This document shows, piece after piece, positions 8,925 through 16,778 of a stretch of 35,532 bases of DNA. The stretch covers positions 1 to 35,532 of the forward strand of contig JBILMH010000015.1 in NCBI GenBank assembly GCA_044375625.1, given 5' to 3'. The notes beneath the pieces are model-generated. The model was not told where the DNA came from. It was given only the letters and a program-made list of their open reading frames with translations, and made no database searches. Source of the DNA: CAISOG01 sp044375625 (lineage in GTDB: Bacteria; Pseudomonadota; Alphaproteobacteria; CAISOG01). Every line of letters starts with the position of its first letter. Positions within the stretch are counted from its first letter, which is position 1. Position numbers and translations under genes: made by a program.

Positions 8925-9821
8925 TTACGGGCACATGGTTGTGGTTGGACTCGCATCATAGATACTGACCATCAAAGCGCCTGGATTATAGCCCGTGCTG
9001 GCCGGGCAACGTTGCGTTTTAAAGCCAGCGGTGCCAAGGCTGGCGGCGGCGGCATCCAAAACGCGGCTGGTGTACACATCATTTTGGTCGGCGGGCAGAA
9101 TACGGATGTAAACACCACTATGAACACCAGTATTGTCGAGCTTGTTGCGATACTGAAAAATATCCTGATTTTTGGTGCTGCCACCGTTTAGGGAGGAGAG
9201 TTGTTGCTTTTGGCCAGTGGTCAGTGATTCAGGAGCTGTCACCCCCGATGGAAAGGTGTTGGTCTGCCCATTGGCACTGATAAACAAATCGGCGTTGTTC
9301 ACGGTGGGTAGCGACTCAGCATTCAAATTCCATAGGGGATTTGCCACGCCATTGTTGGCGCGATAGCACAAATTCATCTGCCAGGCATAGCCACATTTTT
9401 GGCCAGCGTTGCCACAGGTGGTGGCGTTGGGAACGGCGGTATCACAGCTGACCACCGATGCGGCGGCCACACCAGCATAGGGATAGGGGTAGGTTTTAAC
9501 CAAGGTGTTGTCTGGTACAGCAGCACTGTTGTTCGCACCATCCTTACAAACACCGCCGTTTGGCCAGCAATTGGTATCCTTATGAGCATCGATTTTGAAT
9601 TGAATGGCTTTGATGCCATTGACGATATCGCCGACCGTTTTTTGCATTTCGACGGACTGCGCCGCCTTAGGATCCGATTCGCCAACGATTAAATAGGAAA
9701 TAAGGCCGATCATAAAAACGGCCAAAAGAACGAGAGCCAGTACCACGCCACGCTGATTGTTATGGTTGCGCTTACAATTGTTGTGGGCGGCCAGATGATG
9801 GGGGGTTGAGCGTATGGTCAT
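8925..9821 (-). CDS. Pilin-like protein, type B, copy 1 (B1)
   Basis: The product is 298 residues from the ATG at 9821. A TTG at 9833 would abut the AGAGGAA ribosome site too closely. A histidine/asparagine-rich basic leader ends NNQRG and is followed by VVLALVLLAVFMIGLISYLI. This N-terminus looks like the GspK/PilX class, which also lacks Glu at +5. The periplasmic part is cysteine-rich (CWPNGGVC; CGNAGQKCGY). It shares with B2 the blocks LVKTYPYPYAG and SGVYIRILPAD, and ends in MCP. It begins a pair with A2. A 205-base gap with a terminator-like hairpin separates it from A1, so it may have its own promoter. Confidence 0.78.
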   Translation of the reverse strand: MTIRSTPHHLAAHNNCKRNHNNQRGVVLALVLLAVFMIGLISYLIVGESDPKAAQSVEMQKTVGDIVNGIKAIQFKIDAHKDTNCWPNGGVCKDGANNSAAVPDNTLVKTYPYPYAGVAAASVVSCDTAVPNATTCGNAGQKCGYAWQMNLCYRANNGVANPLWNLNAESLPTVNNADLFISANGQTNTFPSGVTAPESLTTGQKQQLSSLNGGSTKNQDIFQYRNKLDNTGVHSGVYIRILPADQNDVYTSRVLDAAAASLGTAGFKTQRCPASTGYNPGALMVSIYDASPTTTMCP

Positions 9822-9862
9822 GGCGGTATTCAATTCCTCTGGCTTCAGCTTAGGGCAAACAT

Positions 9863-9873
9863 GTTACGGTAAC
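9863..9873. promoter_or_regulatory. Palindrome GTTACGGTAAC upstream of B1
   Basis: An 11-base perfect odd palindrome lies about 40 bases upstream of the B1 start. On the minus strand, TTGGAA and TATTAA separated by 18 bases sit just before it, a weak sigma-70-like pair. The arrangement would suit an operator overlapping the start of a transcript for B1-A2-B2-A3-virB10-virB11-virD4. No regulator gene is visible in the window, so this rests on symmetry and position alone. Confidence 0.25.
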
Positions 9874-9974
9874 GTTTAATACCATTGATGAATGTCCCAT
9901 TCCAAAAAATTTTTCTAAAACTTTTCTCAAATCCCAAAAACTTTGATCCCATGATACCCGTTACAAACCAAACA

Positions 9975-10008
9975 GGGCGGGGAACAGCCGTTAAGCCATC
10001 CCCCGCCC
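9975..10008 (-). terminator. Terminator-like hairpin after A1
   Basis: The perfect 8-base arms GGGCGGGG (9975-9982) and CCCCGCCC (10001-10008) enclose an 18-base loop. On the transcribed minus strand the hairpin begins about 20 bases after the A1 stop. It is followed by a T/G-rich stretch (TGTTTGGTTTGT) rather than a clean T run. It could partly terminate transcripts, giving A1 a higher level than the genes behind it. Confidence 0.45.
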
Positions 10009-10026
10009 CGTCCAGTGACCTATAGT

Positions 10027-10851
10027 CTATAGGTTGTCAAGAATGCGGTAGTAAATGTTACCGTTTACAAGGCCAGAATTAAAAGCCCCTTCTGGCCGTT
10101 GATCACCATTTATCGCTGGGAAGTAACTGCCTTCAAGCCCAGTAGCACCGGTAGTCTGCCCATACCAGCCCTTCGCTGGTATGGCTGTAGTGCTTTGCAA
10201 CGCCGCCGAGGCCGCGGTTAGAACAGCTGGGTTACCAATAATGGATGGAGCATTGTGTTTGCCCACTATGTCCGCAAAGTCCCAGTTAACGGTAACAAGA
10301 GGTAAATCTCCGCTGGTCGCAGCACCCCAAAGCACAGCATTGACTTGGCGTGTTACAGGATCAGTCAATGGCAAGGTGTACACCATGGTGCTCAAAGCGT
10401 TGTTGACCTGCAAATCAATGCTCGTGAGGATAAGCTGGCACGTCTTTGCCACGTCGGAAACCACCGTATTAACGGGGCAAGTCGTAGCTACGTAAGCCTG
10501 GTGATTAATCGATGGAGGTGCAAAATAACCGTTTCTACCGATCAAATTGGCTTGGTCGTCGCGGACAGCAGGAACATCACTGTAGGACATGTACACATTG
10601 GCCGGGGCAAAACCACCACCCTGAGTTGCACGAGTAAACCCATTGTTAATGGTCTGTGCCTGGGTCAGTAGGCTGGAGGCGGCTACGCGATCTTTTTCCT
10701 GCGTACCGGAGTTGCTGCTGGAACGTGAAGCAATAGCGATTGCCCCGACGATAACCGCGATCAACAGAACGACCAGCAGGATAAGGCCGATGGCAAAGCC
10801 CCCCTGGCCATTTCTTTGGTCAAAAGACCGAGTTTTAATAAAATTTGTCAT
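10027..10851 (-). CDS. Pilin-like protein, type A, copy 1 (A1)
   Basis: The product is 274 residues. The leader DQRNGQGG is followed by FAIGLILLVVLLIAVIVGAI, a prepilin-like cleavage site and helix without Glu at +5. It shares with A2 and A3 the blocks LIGRNGYFAPPSINHQAY, RQVNAVLW...DLPL and INGDQRPEG, ending IYYRILDNL. Two cysteines in the middle (about 20 residues apart) may pair. The ATG has a strong AAGGAG ribosome site. It is the first gene of the leftward array and the only A copy without an adjacent B partner. The hairpin behind it suggests separate expression, as expected for a more abundant subunit, but that is inference. Confidence 0.8.
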   Translation of the reverse strand: MTNFIKTRSFDQRNGQGGFAIGLILLVVLLIAVIVGAIAIASRSSSNSGTQEKDRVAASSLLTQAQTINNGFTRATQGGGFAPANVYMSYSDVPAVRDDQANLIGRNGYFAPPSINHQAYVATTCPVNTVVSDVAKTCQLILTSIDLQVNNALSTMVYTLPLTDPVTRQVNAVLWGAATSGDLPLVTVNWDFADIVGKHNAPSIIGNPAVLTAASAALQSTTAIPAKGWYGQTTGATGLEGSYFPAINGDQRPEGAFNSGLVNGNIYYRILDNL

Positions 10852-11043
10852 TTCTGACTCCTTTAAAGATGAAAAAGTTTAAAAAGCTAAACATCACCAC
10901 TATAGCCGCGATGTGTTAAAAATCTATGAACATTTGGCTGGCGATGGCAATAGCGGCGTTAAGGATTGGGTGGTGGTTGTGGTTGGTGAATTGCCGCCTC
11001 TTTTTTTTCCTCCCGCCCCTGTCTTTTTATCCCCCTCCCCCAA

Positions 11044-11098
11044 CCCCCTCCCGCCAGGGGAGGGGGCAAAGCGGATCACTCCACCCCTGCGGGGGAGT
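11044..11098. repeat. Two adjacent REP-like GC hairpins
   Basis: The first hairpin has perfect 9-base arms CCCCCTCCC (11,044-11,052) and GGGAGGGGG (11,058-11,066) with a 5-base loop. The second pairs ACTCC(A)CCC (11,078-11,086) with GGGGGAGT (11,091-11,098), with one bulged A. Tandem GC-rich imperfect palindromes in a gap beside a tRNA are typical of REP-like extragenic elements. They could also act as transcription barriers between the tRNA and the divergent T4SS array. Confidence 0.5.
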
Positions 11099-11187
11099 CG
11101 GATTACGCCAGCGAGCCGGTGGGGGGTGTAGACGCACACATAAAGTGGTATTGCCCTATACATAAATAAGACTTGTGTAGAAGGTGG

Positions 11188-11216
11188 TTGATTTGGTACA
11201 CAGCTGTTGTCATGAT
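11188..11216 (+). promoter_or_regulatory. Possible tRNA-Pro promoter
   Basis: TTGATT (11,188-11,193) and CATGAT (11,211-11,216) are separated by 17 bases and end 7 bases before the mature tRNA. Each hexamer matches the sigma-70 consensus at about 4 of 6 positions. The spacing and position are right for a tRNA promoter with almost no leader, but the match is modest. Confidence 0.35.
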
Positions 11217-11223
11217 GGCGAAA

Positions 11224-11300
11224 CGGGGTGTAGCGCAGCCTGGTAGCGCATCTGCTTTGGGAGCAGAGGGCCGGGAGTTCGAATCTCTCCACCCCGACCA
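11224..11300 (+). tRNA. tRNA-Pro (anticodon TGG), CCA encoded
   Basis: The acceptor stem CGGGGTG (11,224-11,230) pairs perfectly with CACCCCG (11,290-11,296). A discriminator A and an encoded CCA follow. The anticodon stem TCTGC/GCAGA encloses loop TTTGGGA with anticodon TGG at 11,258-11,260, which reads CCA and, with U34 modification, other proline codons. The T loop TTCGAAT is canonical. The gene is 77 bases including CCA. No duplicate of its 3' end was found in the window, so there is no sign that it served as an integration site here. Confidence 0.97.
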
Positions 11301-11335
11301 TCAGGCAAGACCATCAGGCTATCCCGCCTGGCCAG

Positions 11336-11352
11336 TTTCAAGATTGAAACGG
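11336..11352. repeat. Weak match to the right end of the palindromic repeat
   Basis: TTTCAAGATTGAAACG resembles the right terminus of the repeat copy at 11,671 (TTTCTAAATTGAAACG) with two mismatches, and CTAT follows a few bases later. No left terminus is visible between it and the tRNA. It could be a remnant copy or chance. Confidence 0.25.
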
Positions 11353-11365
11353 AGTTGCTATTTCC

Positions 11366-11668
11366 ATGACGCAGTATCGCCTTTACCAACTTGCCAAATC
11401 GGCCATGCAATCGGGCAAGGCCAAGACCAAAGGCTGGGTGTTGGAGCCGTTGCCGTCCGATCGCGCCGTCCCCAACCCGCTAACCGGCTGGCCAGCATCG
11501 CATGACACCCTGGTACAGGCGCCGTTGCATTTCGACAATCGGGCAGAGGCGGAGGATTATGCCACCACCCACCAGCTGGACTTTGTGGTGCAGGAGCCGC
11601 ACGCGGCAACCGTTAAACCCAAAAGCTATGCTGAGAATTTTAGTCCGAACCGTAAGCGCGATTGGTAA
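11366..11668 (+). CDS. NDUFS4-like NADH dehydrogenase (complex I) accessory subunit
   Basis: The product is 100 residues, the usual size for the alphaproteobacterial members of the ETC complex I NDUFS4 family. Hallmarks are RLYQLAKSAMQSGKAKT near the N-terminus, W-LEP, NPLTGWPAS-DT, a central F-N-AEAEDYA segment, and the C-terminal PKSYAENFSPNRKRDW. In mitochondria this subunit lies on the matrix arm near the NADH-oxidising module and helps assembly and stability; the bacterial version is expected to do the same on the cytoplasmic side. It stands alone here, 65 bases after tRNA-Pro, away from the nuo genes. A GGAG lies about 11 bases before the ATG. Confidence 0.92.
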   Translation: MTQYRLYQLAKSAMQSGKAKTKGWVLEPLPSDRAVPNPLTGWPASHDTLVQAPLHFDNRAEAEDYATTHQLDFVVQEPHAATVKPKSYAENFSPNRKRDW

Positions 11669-11670
11669 CT

Positions 11671-11818
11671 GTAGTCATTCCACTTTAAAAATTACCAGCG
11701 CTGCAAATACCGCTCAGCCTGCGATACGGTGCTCATGTACGGTAAAGTACACTGCGCTCCGTTTCTCGTCCGATCGTCATTTTCGCCGTCTGGTAATTTC
11801 TAAATTGAAACGACTATT
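11671..11818. repeat. Palindromic intergenic repeat, copy 1
   Basis: The left end GTAGTCATTCCACTTTAAAA and the right end TTTCTAAATTGAAACGACTA form an imperfect terminal inverted repeat of about 22 bases. Inside are segments shared with copy 2 at 30,031: GATACGGTGCTCATGTACG, GTACACT and CGCTCCGTTTCTCG. The CATGTAC/GTACACT segments can fold into a smaller inner hairpin. It fills the gap between the convergent NDUFS4-like gene and purD. No transposase is encoded, so it is a MITE-like or other non-autonomous repeat. Confidence 0.8.
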
Positions 11819-11843
11819 AAGTGGTAACCAGAGCGAAAACGCT

Positions 11844-13100
11844 CTAACCCTCATGATAGCCAATGTCGCCACGCCAACGAAGCTGTGGGTTGTCGCCCAA
11901 ATGCTGCGTCAATTTGGGGAGCAGGGCGCCGCGAATTTCTGGCACTGTTTTGCCCAGCCCGACCGCCGTTAGCACCCGCCCACCGGTGTTGACCACCACG
12001 CCATCCTCATTGCGCTGGGTCGCGGCATGAAAAATCATCGTGTCAGGCTCACCCGCCAACCCCGCCAGCCCGCGAATTTCCGCCGAATCGCTGCTGCCAC
12101 TTGGGTATTGTCGATCGCTGACCACCACCCCCAGCGCGGCCTGATCCGACCATTTGGTGGTGCGATGGTGCAGCTGGTCATGGATGCTGCCCAACATCAG
12201 CTCGACCAAATCATCCTGCAGTCGGGGCATCAGCACTTGGCACTCCGGATCGCCAAAGCGGACATTGTATTCAATCAGCTTTGGCCCCTGCTCCGTCAGC
12301 ATCAGGCCAGCGAACATCACCCCGCGAAAGGTTACCCCCTGTTTACGCAGGCCAGCCAGCGTCGGTTCGATGATGCGATCCATCACCTCCCCCTCCAGCC
12401 GCGCGGTCGCCTGAGCAACGGGGGAGTAGGCGCCCATGCCGCCAGTATTCAGCCCCTGATCCCCATCAAAGGCGCGTTTGTAGTCGCGGGCACTGGTCAG
12501 CGGTACCGCGCCCTTAGCATCGGCCAGCGCGAAAAAACTAAGCTCTGGCCCCGTCATAAATTCTTCGATCACCAGTTCGGCATGGTTGGCCATCAGCTCA
12601 TCCACCGCATCCAGCGCTTCATCCAGCTGGTGGGCGATGATCACCCCCTTGCCCGCCGCCAGCCCGTCCGCCTTAAGCACGATCGGCGCGCCGATTTTTT
12701 TGACCAGCGCCTTCGCCTCATCCGCATCATTGACGCGGTGAAAGGCGGCGGTGGGAATCCCCTGCGCCGCGCACAGATCCTTAACAAAGCCCTTGGATCC
12801 CTCCAACATTGCGCCCGCCGCGCTGGGGCCAAAGGTGGGAAAGCCCAGCTCTGTCAGCCGATCGACCAGCCCCAGCACCAGTGGCAATTCGGGGCCCGGC
12901 ACCACCAAATCAGGCTTGGCCTGTTGGCAAAAGCGGGCAATGCCATCAAGATCGTCGGGGCGCATCGGGTGACATTCCGCCAGCTGCTCAATCCCCGCAT
13001 TGCCGCCCAGGCAGATCAGCTCATCGCACAGGCTGGACTGACGCAGCTTCCAGGCCAGGGCATGTTCACGCGCCCCGCCGCCAATCAAAACTATCCGCAT
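11844..13100 (-). CDS. purD: Phosphoribosylamine-glycine ligase (GAR synthetase)
   Basis: The product is 418 residues, the normal size. It catalyses the second step of de novo purine synthesis, joining glycine to 5-phosphoribosylamine with ATP in the cytoplasm. The N-terminal GGGAREHALAWKL motif, the ATP-grasp region (IVLKADGLAAGKGV), GGMGAYSPV, and the metal-binding FGDPECQVLMPRL are all present in order. It is divergent from xseA, with a 121-base gap that must hold both promoters, and convergent with the NDUFS4-like gene. No other pur genes are nearby. The ATG is preceded by a purine-rich GGGGGATAGG stretch. Confidence 0.97.
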   Translation of the reverse strand: MRIVLIGGGAREHALAWKLRQSSLCDELICLGGNAGIEQLAECHPMRPDDLDGIARFCQQAKPDLVVPGPELPLVLGLVDRLTELGFPTFGPSAAGAMLEGSKGFVKDLCAAQGIPTAAFHRVNDADEAKALVKKIGAPIVLKADGLAAGKGVIIAHQLDEALDAVDELMANHAELVIEEFMTGPELSFFALADAKGAVPLTSARDYKRAFDGDQGLNTGGMGAYSPVAQATARLEGEVMDRIIEPTLAGLRKQGVTFRGVMFAGLMLTEQGPKLIEYNVRFGDPECQVLMPRLQDDLVELMLGSIHDQLHHRTTKWSDQAALGVVVSDRQYPSGSSDSAEIRGLAGLAGEPDTMIFHAATQRNEDGVVVNTGGRVLTAVGLGKTVPEIRGALLPKLTQHLGDNPQLRWRGDIGYHEG

Positions 13101-13221
13101 GTTGCCTATCCCCCAATGTTCCGTTGCAGTGCAGCTATATCTAGCGGCTAACAGCGTTTTTTGACAAGGTTTCTTGACAGGGGTGGTTGGCGATCCTGTC
13201 GGGATGCCCTAAGCTGTTTGG

Positions 13222-14739
13222 ATGACCGATATGCCTGACACAGCCGTAACCCCACCGATCGACAACATCCCCACCTTTGCGGTCAGTGAGTTGGCGCAGG
13301 CGGTGCGAAGGCGGCTGGAGGCGGATTTTGAGCGGGTGCGGGTGCGCGGCGAAATCTCTGGCTGCAAATTTCACAGCAGTGGCCATGTCTATTTGAGTTT
13401 GAAGGATGAGGGGGGCTTGCTGGCCGCTATTTGTTGGCGCGGGGTGGCGGGCAAGCTGAAACAATGGTTGCAGGATGGGTTGGAGGTGGTGGCGACGGGG
13501 CAGCTGACCACCCATCCAGGCCGATCCCAGTACCAGTTGGTCATCGATTCGGTAGAGCCCGCCGGCATTGGCGCCCTGTTGAAAATGATTGAGGAGCGTA
13601 AGCAGCGATTGGCAGCCGAGGGGTTGTTTGCTCCCGCCCGCAAAAAAACCCTGCCTTTTTTGCCGCGCGTTATCGGCGTGGTGACCAGCCCGACTGGTGC
13701 GGTAATCCGCGATATTCTGCATCGGCTGAACGACCGTTGCCCGCTGCATGTCCTGCTGTGGCCGGTGGCGGTGCAGGGCGATACGGCGGCCAGCCAAATT
13801 GCCACCGCCATCAACGGCTTTAACGATCTGCCTGCTGGTGATGGGGCACTTGCGGGCGCTATCCCGCGCCCAGACCTGCTGATCGTGGCGCGTGGCGGCG
13901 GCAGCGTGGAGGATTTGATGCCGTTTAATGAGGAGGTGGTGGTGCGGGCAGCGGCGGCCAGCGCTATTCCGTTAATCTCGGCGGTGGGGCATGAAACCGA
14001 TAACACCTTAATCGACTTGGCCGCTGATGTGCGCGCACCAACCCCGACCGCGGCGGCGGAGATGGCGGTGCCGGTGCGGGCGCAGCTGGCCTTGGGGCTG
14101 AACGACCTTAGCCAGCGGTTGGGGCGGGCGGTGGTGCAGGGGGTGACAGCGCGCCAAGATCGCCTGCAACGGCTAACCCCGCCGCATCCTGCCCGCCTGT
14201 TGCTGTTCGCCCAACAACGGCTGGATGATATCAGCGCCCGCCTTAGCCCCGCCGTCACCCGCCCCTATGAGCGCGGCAACCAGACCTATGCCACCCTGCC
14301 CAACCGCCTGAGGCAGGCGGCGGATCGGCAGTTGGTGCAGGCGACGCAACGGCTTAGCCCCCTGCCATCCCGTCTAAAGCCCGCCCTGCTGCAAAGCTGG
14401 CAGACCGCTATCAGCCAGTTGGAATTGGCCAGCCGCCTGTTGGATCAGCTGTCCCACCACAAGACTTTAGAGCGTGGCTTTGCGATGGTGCAGGGTGCCG
14501 ATGGATCGGTTATCAGCCGCGCTGGCCAGCTGCCCGCCGCCACCCCCGTTGCGGCACGGGTGATGTTTGCCGATGGCCAGGTTGCCGCCCTGCTGAACCC
14601 ATCGGATTCGGGATATATCGAAACGGTTGCCCCCGCCCGATTGTCGCCAGGGCATCAAGCCCGTCGGCCAAAAGCACCCGCCGCCGCCAAACCATCCACC
14701 CCCGCCACCCCCGCCACCCCCGATTTGTTTGGGGATTAG
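13222..14739 (+). CDS. xseA: Exodeoxyribonuclease VII large subunit
   Basis: The product is 505 residues, about 50 longer than the E. coli protein. The N-terminal OB-fold begins at FAVSELAQAVRRRLE and includes RVRGEISGCKFHSSGHVYLSLKDE. The catalytic domain shows GVVTSPTGAVIRDIL, ARGGGSVEDLMPFNEE and the conserved SAVGHETDNTLID-LAADVRAPTPTAAAE. With XseB it degrades single-stranded DNA from both ends to oligonucleotides. xseB is not in the window. The extra length is a C-terminal Ala/Pro/Thr-rich tail, ending DLFGD, partly built from CCCGCCACC repeats. It is convergent with dnaG. Confidence 0.97.
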   Translation: MTDMPDTAVTPPIDNIPTFAVSELAQAVRRRLEADFERVRVRGEISGCKFHSSGHVYLSLKDEGGLLAAICWRGVAGKLKQWLQDGLEVVATGQLTTHPGRSQYQLVIDSVEPAGIGALLKMIEERKQRLAAEGLFAPARKKTLPFLPRVIGVVTSPTGAVIRDILHRLNDRCPLHVLLWPVAVQGDTAASQIATAINGFNDLPAGDGALAGAIPRPDLLIVARGGGSVEDLMPFNEEVVVRAAAASAIPLISAVGHETDNTLIDLAADVRAPTPTAAAEMAVPVRAQLALGLNDLSQRLGRAVVQGVTARQDRLQRLTPPHPARLLLFAQQRLDDISARLSPAVTRPYERGNQTYATLPNRLRQAADRQLVQATQRLSPLPSRLKPALLQSWQTAISQLELASRLLDQLSHHKTLERGFAMVQGADGSVISRAGQLPAATPVAARVMFADGQVAALLNPSDSGYIETVAPARLSPGHQARRPKAPAAAKPSTPATPATPDLFGD

Positions 14740-14752
14740 GGTGTAAGAGGTT

Positions 14753-14789
14753 GGTGGATTCCCACCTTTACAAAAAGACGACCTTTTTG
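14753..14789. terminator. Bidirectional terminator region between xseA and dnaG
   Basis: Two hairpins lie in the convergent gap. GGTGG/CCACC (14,753-14,757 with 14,762-14,766) is followed by TTT. CAAAAAG/CTTTTTG (14,771-14,777 with 14,783-14,789) is a perfect 7-base inverted repeat whose arms supply a T run on either strand. The position between two converging stops fits shared termination. Confidence 0.5.
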
Positions 14790-14795
14790 CCCTGA

Positions 14796-16778
14796 TTAGG
14801 AATTGTCCTGCTGCCAGATTTGTTGCCGTCGTTTTTCCTGGGCAAGGCGTTGTTTTTGAAAGCGCTCCCAGGCCTCTTGATCGGGAAATTCGCCTGGGGT
14901 GGCAATGCTGTTCAGGTCAATATCGACCATCAGGTGGTGCCAATCCGCCTGCCACCGTTGCCGCAGGCTGATGCTGTCGGTTAGGCGTTGATAGGGCGCC
15001 AGAATGTTGTTGATGGCGGGTTGTTGCAGCAGGCTGATGCCATCCTGCATGCCACGATTTTGCAGCTCGATCAGCAGGGCTTTGGTGTTGAGGGGGGCGC
15101 ACAAAGCCTCCGCCATTGCGCCGCGCAACCGATCCAACGCGGGATGATGCAGGGGCAGCTGCATCACCTCCTCCGCGACATCCGCCCACAGATCAGGATG
15201 ATCCATCAGTACCCGCAGCAGGCTGGCCACCTGCAACTGTTGCAATCGGGCGGGCGGCATGGGGTGCAGGCTGCTGGCGCTGAAGCTGTCAAAGCCATCC
15301 TGGGCGTTTTTGTTGGCATAAGATCGGCGGTTTTTGCCGCCATCATTGTTTTTGCTTGCGGCGCCAGCGTTGGATTTGCCCGGCAATTGATGCATCGTTT
15401 GCTGATAGGGCGCCAGCCACGTCGCCAATTGTTGCGCCAGCGCATGATGATATTCCTGCCGCAGCACGGGATCAGGAATTAAGGCTAGGATGTCGCGCAC
15501 CAGCCGATGCAATTTGGCGCGCGCGGCGGGCTTGGTCAGATCCAACCCCTCAGCGTTCAGGCTGACAATCGCTTGCTCCAGCGTAAGGGGGGCATCTTGC
15601 AGCTTTTGCCAAGCCGATTGGCCATGGCGTTGCAACAGGCTGTCGGGGTCATCGCCCGCAGGCAGGCGGATGTAGTCAAGCTGTCGGCTTTCGGTTATCA
15701 ACGGCATGGCCAGCTGCAGGGTGCGAAGGGCTGCCCGCCGCCCCGCCGCATCACCATCCAGGCAGATGGTCAGGTGATCGCAATGGCCAAAGGCCAGGCG
15801 CAGATGGTCGGCGGTGATGGCGGTGCCCAGGGGGGCAATGGCGATGGGAAAGCCCGCCTGATGCAGGGCGATAACGTCCAAATACCCCTCCACCAGAATT
15901 AGGCGGCGTTGGGATGACCCCGCATGGGGCATGGATGAATCCGTGGATCCCGCCGCCGCGCCCTTGATTTTGGCCGAATCTTTAGCCGAATCTTTTACCG
16001 ATTTTTGGCCAGCCTGCCGGGCTTGTTTAACCTGATGCAGGCCATAAAGTATGTGACTTTTTTGGAACAGGGGGCTTTCAGGGGAATTGAGGTATTTGGG
16101 CTGATCCCCCGATAACACCCGCCCCCCAAAGCCACAAAGGCGCCCGCGATCATCGCGAATGGGAAAGATGATGCGGCCGCGAAACCAATCAAAAAAGCGG
16201 TTGTCGCGCTTGCCCAACAGGCCAACCTCCACCGCGGCCGTGGTATCCAGCTGCTGTTTTTGCAACCAATGACTCAGCGGGTTGCCATCACTGGGGGCAA
16301 AGCCCAGCTCAAACTGTTCGATGGTTTGTTGGCTTAGGCCGCGTGCGGTCAGATAGGATCTGGCCGATGCCCCCGGCGATTCGGCCAGCTGTTGATGGAA
16401 CCACTGGCTGCCGCGCTCCAACAACTGACGCATTGTATCGGATTTATGCTGTTGCTGCTCCATCCGCGCTTCATCGCCTGGATTGGTGGTGGGCAGGGCT
16501 AAATTGGCCTCCGCCGCCAGCGCGCTAACCGCTTCCTGAAACGTTTGGCCGTGATAGGCCATGGCGAATTGGAACAGATCGCCCTTAGCTCCGCAACCAA
16601 AGCAGTAGTAAACGCCCTTATCCTCACTCACTTGAAAGGATGGGCTTTTTTCTTCATGAAAGGGGCAGCGGCCAACCAACCTGTTGCCAGTTCGGCGCAG
16701 GGCGACATGGCGGCCAACATAGCTGGCCAAGGATACCCGATCGCGTATCTGTTCAACAAAATCGTCCGAAAACCGCAT
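14796..16778 (-). CDS. dnaG: DNA primase
   Basis: The product is 660 residues from the ATG at 16,778. This gives the family-typical start MRFSDDFVEQIRDRVSL; a GTG 12 bases upstream is possible. The CHC2 zinc finger shows CPFHEEKSPSF and YYCFGCG near residues 38-62. The RNA polymerase core domain is followed by a Toprim domain with VEGYLDV (Glu297) and CLDGDAAGR (Asp341, Asp343). It makes RNA primers at the replication fork and binds DnaB helicase through its C-terminus. A Lys/Ser/Ala-rich insert of about 30 residues (KDSAKDSAK) separates the core from Toprim. rpoD, which often follows dnaG in this class, is absent here. Confidence 0.97.
   Translation of the reverse strand: MRFSDDFVEQIRDRVSLASYVGRHVALRRTGNRLVGRCPFHEEKSPSFQVSEDKGVYYCFGCGAKGDLFQFAMAYHGQTFQEAVSALAAEANLALPTTNPGDEARMEQQQHKSDTMRQLLERGSQWFHQQLAESPGASARSYLTARGLSQQTIEQFELGFAPSDGNPLSHWLQKQQLDTTAAVEVGLLGKRDNRFFDWFRGRIIFPIRDDRGRLCGFGGRVLSGDQPKYLNSPESPLFQKSHILYGLHQVKQARQAGQKSVKDSAKDSAKIKGAAAGSTDSSMPHAGSSQRRLILVEGYLDVIALHQAGFPIAIAPLGTAITADHLRLAFGHCDHLTICLDGDAAGRRAALRTLQLAMPLITESRQLDYIRLPAGDDPDSLLQRHGQSAWQKLQDAPLTLEQAIVSLNAEGLDLTKPAARAKLHRLVRDILALIPDPVLRQEYHHALAQQLATWLAPYQQTMHQLPGKSNAGAASKNNDGGKNRRSYANKNAQDGFDSFSASSLHPMPPARLQQLQVASLLRVLMDHPDLWADVAEEVMQLPLHHPALDRLRGAMAEALCAPLNTKALLIELQNRGMQDGISLLQQPAINNILAPYQRLTDSISLRQRWQADWHHLMVDIDLNSIATPGEFPDQEAWERFQKQRLAQEKRRQQIWQQDNS

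Larger units (their letters stand above)
10852..11223. other. Intergenic region between A1 and tRNA-Pro
   Basis: These 372 bases hold no convincing gene. They contain the start region of the leftward T4SS array, two GC-rich hairpins (11,044-11,098) and, at the right end, a possible tRNA promoter. Frames open across it on both strands are very proline- and glycine-rich translations of the hairpins and of the tRNA, and lack coding character. Confidence 0.6.

Noticed and set aside
6104..10851. Pilin-like genes as VirB8 or VirB9 homologues
   Set aside because: VirB8 is also bitopic, but these proteins have prepilin-type GF junctions and lack recognisable VirB8 motifs. A structural search could overturn this.
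11224..11300. tRNA-Pro as an integration site for the T4SS block
   Set aside because: No second copy of the tRNA 3' end, no integrase and no mobile-element genes are visible in the window.
10924..11301. A 125-codon minus-strand frame covering the tRNA and the GC hairpins
   Set aside because: It is the antisense of tRNA-Pro plus hairpin DNA. Such frames arise routinely over tRNAs and this one has no coding character.
12027..13151. A 374-codon plus-strand frame opposite purD
   Set aside because: purD is unmistakable on the other strand. The frame is a by-product of GC-biased codon use, and its translation is rich in Gln, His and Arg.
13141..14258. Long minus-strand frames opposite xseA
   Set aside because: The xseA motifs are complete on the plus strand; the opposing frames have no recognisable domain.
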